Below are positions 58,658-64,000 of a stretch of 64,000 bases of DNA, piece by piece. The position numbers were made by a program, and so were the translations under genes. Under the pieces are notes generated by a model. It searched no databases. It was not told where the DNA came from and worked only from the letters and a program-made list of their open reading frames with translations. Numbering within the stretch: position 1 is the first letter of the stretch; every line of letters starts with the position of its first letter. The stretch spans positions 177,748 to 241,747 of the forward strand of contig NMRA01000440.1 in NCBI GenBank assembly GCA_002633005.1, given 5' to 3'. The DNA is from Phoronis australis. Taxonomy: Eukaryota; Phoronida; Phoronidae.

Positions 58658-61600
58658 AATGAAAGCACTCCGAGGAGTGACACTTGGCGAAATTAATCGA
58701 AAAGATGACGATAAAGATGATGACGAAGACGACGACTATGACAACGATGGTGGCGATGATGAACAATACAAGTAATGATAACATTCACATGACGAACGTA
58801 GAGGTCAGAAATCAGTAAAAAATAGGCTACAATCTTGAGCGACACTTGGCAAAATTAACTGAAGAAAACAAGACGTCGGAGATGATGATGAAGATGACGA
58901 ATATGATGGTGGTGGCGATGATAAACAACATCACAACATTCATATGACGAACTTAGATGTCATAAAGCAATAGTTCAATAGAAGATAAACCAACATCAAT
59001 GCAGCAAGAGCACTCAATAAAGGAACAGCGTTATCAGAAAATCTCAAATAACTCGAAAAGTAGACGTCCCAGCGAAAAATGGAAAACATCTTCTGAAAGC
59101 CCGTTCAAAACTCTATCTAAATTGTTAAGTATCACACAATTCTGTAAATTTTTCGAAAAAAATGAAATTTTGCGTTTTTTTTAAAAGAAATTCAAAGTCA
59201 AATAACTCGAAAACGGTAAGTCTAAGAAAAAAATTGTTAGGGGTAATTTGAAAGGGTATACTTCAAAGAATCCACATGCAAAAATTCACGTCATTCTCTC
59301 TACCCGTTTAAAATTGCACTCCAGCATGACTGAAAATGGGTCAACATGCGCCAGATCCGCCATCTTGAAAGCAACTTCCGGTTTTTTGGCTTTATATAAT
59401 AGCATGTCATAAAAAACTAATATCTGAAAAAATTCGAAGGAATTGGCCCTCTAGAGGAGAAAACGTTTTTTTCCCGAAATCGAGGTGCGCATGCGCGAGT
59501 GCCAATATTTCCGCCATCTTTAAACGAAAAACAACAATTTCCAGTATAGGTATAGAGCACATCCAGTCCATTAATTGTGCCTATTTTCAGCTCTGTACGT
59601 AAAAAATTGCAGCCACCAGAAGCCTTCGAATCTTAAAATGAAAACAAAATGGACGCCATAGCCGCCATCTTGGATCCAATTTTGTCAAAAAACAATAGGC
59701 TTCCAGTACTACACATTATGTGTAAATTTCGTGATGATAGGACGAAAATTGCGACCTGTATCGTGCGAACAAACAAAAAAACGAGAGCGCTCAGATGAAC
59801 GACACTTGGCGAAATTACGCGAAAACAGGACGATGGGAGGGCCACGATGATAATGACAATGGAGGCGGAGATAATGAACAACACGATAACATTCATGTGA
59901 CTAGCGAAGAAATCAGTGAGAAATAGGCTGCAGTCTTGTTCAATAGCCGGTAAATTAACAACAGTGGGAGAGCGCTCGGAGGAGGGACACTAGGCGAAGT
60001 TAACCGAAGAGACGACGATGGAGATCACGATGACGGCGATGATTATGATGATGATAGTGGGGATTATGAGCAACACGATAACATTCACATGACTAGTGAA
60101 GATGTCAGAAATCAGTAACAAATAGGCTACTGTCTTGCTCAGTAAACCAACATCAATGCAGTAAGAGCACTCAACAAAGGAACAGCGCTATCAGAAAATC
60201 TCAAATAACTCGAAAAGTAGACGTCCCAGCGAAAAATGGAAAACATTTTCTGAAAGCCCGTTCCAAACTCTATCTAAATTGATAGTTTTGCAACATTCCA
60301 TAATTTCTTTAAAAAAATTGAACTTTTGGGTTTTTTTCAGAAATTCAAAGTCAAATAACTCGAAAACGGTAAGTCTGACAAAAACGTTATTGCAGAACTT
60401 TTGAAAGAGCATACTTCAAGGAATCCACATGCAAAAATTCACGTCATTTGCTCTTCCCGTTAAAAATGCGACCGTTGAAGGATTGAAAACGGGTGAAAAT
60501 GCGCCAGAGCCGCCATTTTGAAAGTGACTTCCGGTTAAACAAAATTTTATAAAAATCAAAAAAGTAGCAACAAACACCTGACCAGTTTGAAAATGATTGG
60601 TTCCCAAATGAGCCCTCTACAGGAAAAAACGTTTTCGGCCAGTTATCGAGGGGCGCATGTGCCATTGTCAATATTTCTGCCATCTTTGACCCAAAGTTAA
60701 AGATTTATGGCGCAGTTGTAGTGCTTGTGTGATATAATAATCGCACCAATGTTCAGCCCTGCACGTCGAAAGATGCAGCCTCTATGACCAATGTCTTCAT
60801 GGTCTTGTTCAATAGAAGCTAAACCAACATCAGTGCAGCAAGAGCTGTCAACAAAGGAACAGCGCTAGCAGAAAATCTCGAATAATTCAAAAAGTAGACG
60901 TCGTAGCGAAAAATGGATATCTTCTGAAAGCCTGTCCAAAATTCTATCCAGATTAATAGTTTCACAATATTCCATAAAGTTTTCAAAAATACTGAAATTT
61001 TGCATTTTATCGCAGAACTTTTGAAAGAGCATACTTCAAGGAATCCACATGCAAAAATTCACGTCATTTGCTCTTCCCGATAAAAATGCGACCGTTGAAG
61101 GATTGAAAACGGGTGAAAATGCGCCAGAGCCGCCATTTTGAAAGTGACTTCCAGTTAAACAAAATTTTATAAAAGCTTATTAATAGCAACTAACACGTGA
61201 CCAGTTTGAAACTGATTGGTTCGCAAATGCGCCCTCAGAGGAGAAAATGTTTTTGGCCAGATATCGGGGTGCGCATGCGCCACTTCCAATATTTCCGCCA
61301 TCTTTGACCGGAAGTCAACGATTTTCGGCACAGTTGTAGCACGTGTTCTATAATAATCGTACTATGCTTCAGCCCTGTACGTCAAAAAATGCGGCCTCTA
61401 CGAGCATTTGACTGTGAAATCGGAAAAAAATTGGCCGCCACGTCCCCCATTTTGAATCCAATAATGACCAAAAACAATAGCGTTCCAGTACTTCCCGATC
61501 TACACGCCGTGTGCAAATTTCGTGAAAATCGGACGAAAACTTCGACCTGTAGAGAGCGAACAACCACCAAAATGAAAGCGCTCTGAGGAGCGAAACTTGA

Positions 61601-62815
61601 CGAAATTAACCAAAAAAAAACACGTTAGAGATGACGAGAAAAGACGGCGACAGAGATGATGACGAAGATGACAGCTATGACGACGATGTTGGCGATGATG
61701 GACAATGCAAGTTATGATATCATTCATATTACGAACGTAGAGGTCAGAAATCACTAAGAAATAGGCTACAGTCTTGAGCGACACTTGGCGAAATTATCGA
61801 AGAAAAGACGACGTCGGAGATGATGACGAAGATGACGAATATGATGATGGTGGTGGCGATTATGAACAACATCATAACATTCATATGACGAACTTAGACG
61901 TCATAAATCAATAAGAAATAGGCTACAGTCTAGTTCAATAGAAGCTAAACCAACATTACTGCAGCAAGAGCGCTCAAGAAAGGAACAGCGTTATCAGAAA
62001 ATCTCAAATAACTGAAAAAGTAGACGTCGTAGCGGAAAATATCTTCTGAAAGCCCGTTCAAAAGTCTATCCAAATTGATAGTATCACACAATTCCGTAAA
62101 TTTTTTCGAAAAAAATGAAATCTTGGGTTTTTTAAGAAATTTAAAGTCAAGTATCTCGAAAACGGTAAGTCTGAGAAAAAAATTGTTACAGTTCATTTGA
62201 AAGAGTATACCTTAAAGAATCCACATGCAAAAATTCACGTCATTTTCTCATCGCGTTTAGGTGGCACCTCAGCACGACTGAAAATAGGTCAACATGCACC
62301 AGAACCGCCATCTTGAAAGCAACTTCCGGTTTTTTGGCTTTGTATAATAGCATGTCATAAGAAACTAATAGCCGTAAAAATTCGAAGGAATTGGTCTCAT
62401 AATGCGACCTCTACAGGAGAAAACGTTTTTAGGCCAAAATCGAGGTGCGCATGCGCGATCGCCGATATTTTCGCCATCTTTAACCAGAAGTAAACAATTT
62501 CCGGTATACTTGTAGCAAACTTCCGGTTCATTTACTGTGCCGATTCTTAGCCTTTTACGTAAAAAATTGTAGCCTCCAGAAGCATTTGAACCTTTAAATG
62601 AAAACAAAATGGCCACCACAGCCGCCATCTTGGATCCAATTTTGACGAAAAACAATAGGCTTCCAGTACTTCCGGAAGTACGTGTTATGTTTAAATTTCG
62701 TGATGATCGGACGAAAATTGCGACCTGTATCGTGCGAACTAAAAAAAAACAAACAAACTTAGTGGAAGAGCAACATACTTGGCGAAATAAATTTCGCCAA
62801 GTAAAAGATGTTAAA
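58656..62815 (+). repeat. Tandem cluster of about four R repeats
   Basis: Head-to-tail copies lie at about 58656-59780, 59781-60790, 60791-61567 (head missing) and 61568-62815. Each carries the blocks GCGCTC..GAGCG..ACTTGGCGAAATTA, AACTCGAAAAGTAGACGTC, CACATGCAAAAATTCACGTCA, GCGCATGCGC, CCGCCATCTTG and AATAGGCTTCCAGTACTTCC, with GTGCGAAC near the end. The head is often duplicated within a copy. No transposase or reverse transcriptase is seen. Confidence 0.75.
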
Positions 62816-64000
62816 AGAAACATGGCCCTCAGTAATGAAGGTAAGCAGTGACTCAGCTCGATAACATTTGGAAGGTTATTAAGAGGTTACTGCTAATATC
62901 ATGCTATACAACAATGACTTGGCAGAAGGTTTGTTAGAACTGTCACATAACCTGAGTGTGAGGGAAAAGCTTATGTGTAACAGAGGGCAGAGGCTTTATC
63001 ACCATTCTTACTGTGCCTTTACAAACCTAATTGACAAACCCTAGTAAGTTATTGCATAGACAAGATGAAGTCAAACCCTGACTCTGGCGCAAGTCATAAA
63101 GGATAGCTAATCCCTATGGGCTGCATGCTAAACCCTCTCTGGAGACGCAACAAAGAGGAAGGTTTAGGGATGATCCGCTTCACAATAAACGATCAAGATA
63201 GCTTGGCTGATCTTGTTAAGACATCGTGGGGGATTTGACTGCTAGGATTTGTTTGATGGCTTATTAATTTGGGGTGATAAAAATGTTGACATTAATAGGG
63301 GTAATCTTAAATAGCCTTATCACTGAGAAATCAATAGAGCTAGTTGAATCGATTGTTATTCAAACAGCCAGGGACATGAACAGCACTTCAAACTAGCAGT
63401 TATACCACATTTATACCATAAAACCACAAGATGAGAATTAGCCTACAAAATACAAGAACATGCTATTAAAGTAGACTTGAGGTTGTTTGGACTCTCAGCT
63501 ACACCGGTGAGAAACAACACGACCGCCGGTCCTCTAAACAGGACCTCCGGGGATCAAATGGGACTGCCGCACCAGAAAATGGGACTGACGCACCTAAAAA
63601 CATGACCGCCCCACCACAAAACAAGACCGCCCGGGACTAAAACCGCAATGACTAACAGGCTAAGATTTATTACCGTTAGGCCTAAACAGATCATACAATG
63701 GGGCTATATACGTATGCATATGCAGGTCTTGTGCTGATTAATCCACCGAAATCTTTTGTGCGCAACAGAGGACACTTCGCTTTGTAATACGCGGCGCTTT
63801 TCATGATATAAACATTCAAACTAAATAAGATTGGTCCAAACCCCGCCTGTCAGGGTAAACTGTGGGGTTTGGAAAATTGAACTAGACCGTATTTATCCAC
63901 CTTGGCCAGGGACTCATCTAGGATTTGAAAATTGGGGGTCCAAATTCGTGAGACTGACGAGTCGTGCAAAGCGCAAATCTGAGGCGCGCAGCGCTGGGGG
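62816..64000. other. No gene recognised
   Basis: A GC-rich patch at about 63515-63650 holds degenerate units around GGGACTGCCGCACC. The last 100 bases (GCAAAGCGCAAATCTGAGGC and beyond) look like the edge of another repeat cut by the window end. Confidence 0.4.

Noticed and set aside
59633-62823. Several ORFs with hydrophobic runs and a KIGSKMAA motif
   Set aside because: They fall in the GAT/GAC-rich head or the CGCCATCTTG block of the R repeats, are interrupted in other copies and lack a conserved frame.

Overview
This is a window of an animal (metazoan) nuclear genome, AT-rich by eye, with long introns, GT-AG splice sites and dense repeats. No prokaryotic features, rRNA genes or CRISPR arrays are visible. 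The main coding content is one large minus-strand gene of the polycystin-1 type. I assembled 23 exons between 56526 and 25354. They join in one uninterrupted frame (5644 nt, 1880 complete codons), every junction phase agrees, and every exon has canonical splice sites. The deduced fragment holds about 14 PKD (Ig-like) repeats followed by a REJ (receptor for egg jelly) module. Both ends are missing. Upstream of 56526 I found no further exon, only repeats. Downstream of 25354 I could not find the GPS, PLAT and multi-pass membrane exons expected of a full polycystin-1. A phase-compatible exon encoding one hydrophobic segment and a stop lies at 24070-24235.

The host is probably a marine invertebrate. 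The best specific clue is that tandem minisatellites overlap exon/intron junctions and copy the splice site in each unit. From memory, such 'mirage' minisatellites were described in amphioxus, so a cephalochordate is my leading guess, not a firm call.

Layout. 1-20260: mostly non-coding, with many short minisatellites, a frameshifted THAP zinc-finger fragment (13302-13554), a 0.5-kb foldback repeat (17293-17818) and a few isolated exon-like stretches on the minus strand (2564-2648, 8107-8201, 16571-16602). 20264-23125: a TIR element with a TAA target duplication, Harbinger-like, filled by about 81 copies of a 29-bp unit. 25354-56526: the PKD/REJ gene. At least 11 of its 22 introns carry minisatellites. 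The 9-kb intron 26388-35548 has collected several mobile elements: a 0.5-kb CAGGG-ended TIR element, one dispersed R repeat, a tRNA-like SINE candidate, a palindrome, a decayed ORF and a hAT-type MITE with a perfect 8-bp target duplication. 56527-64000: a foldback element next to a tandem cluster of about four R repeats, with no recognisable gene.
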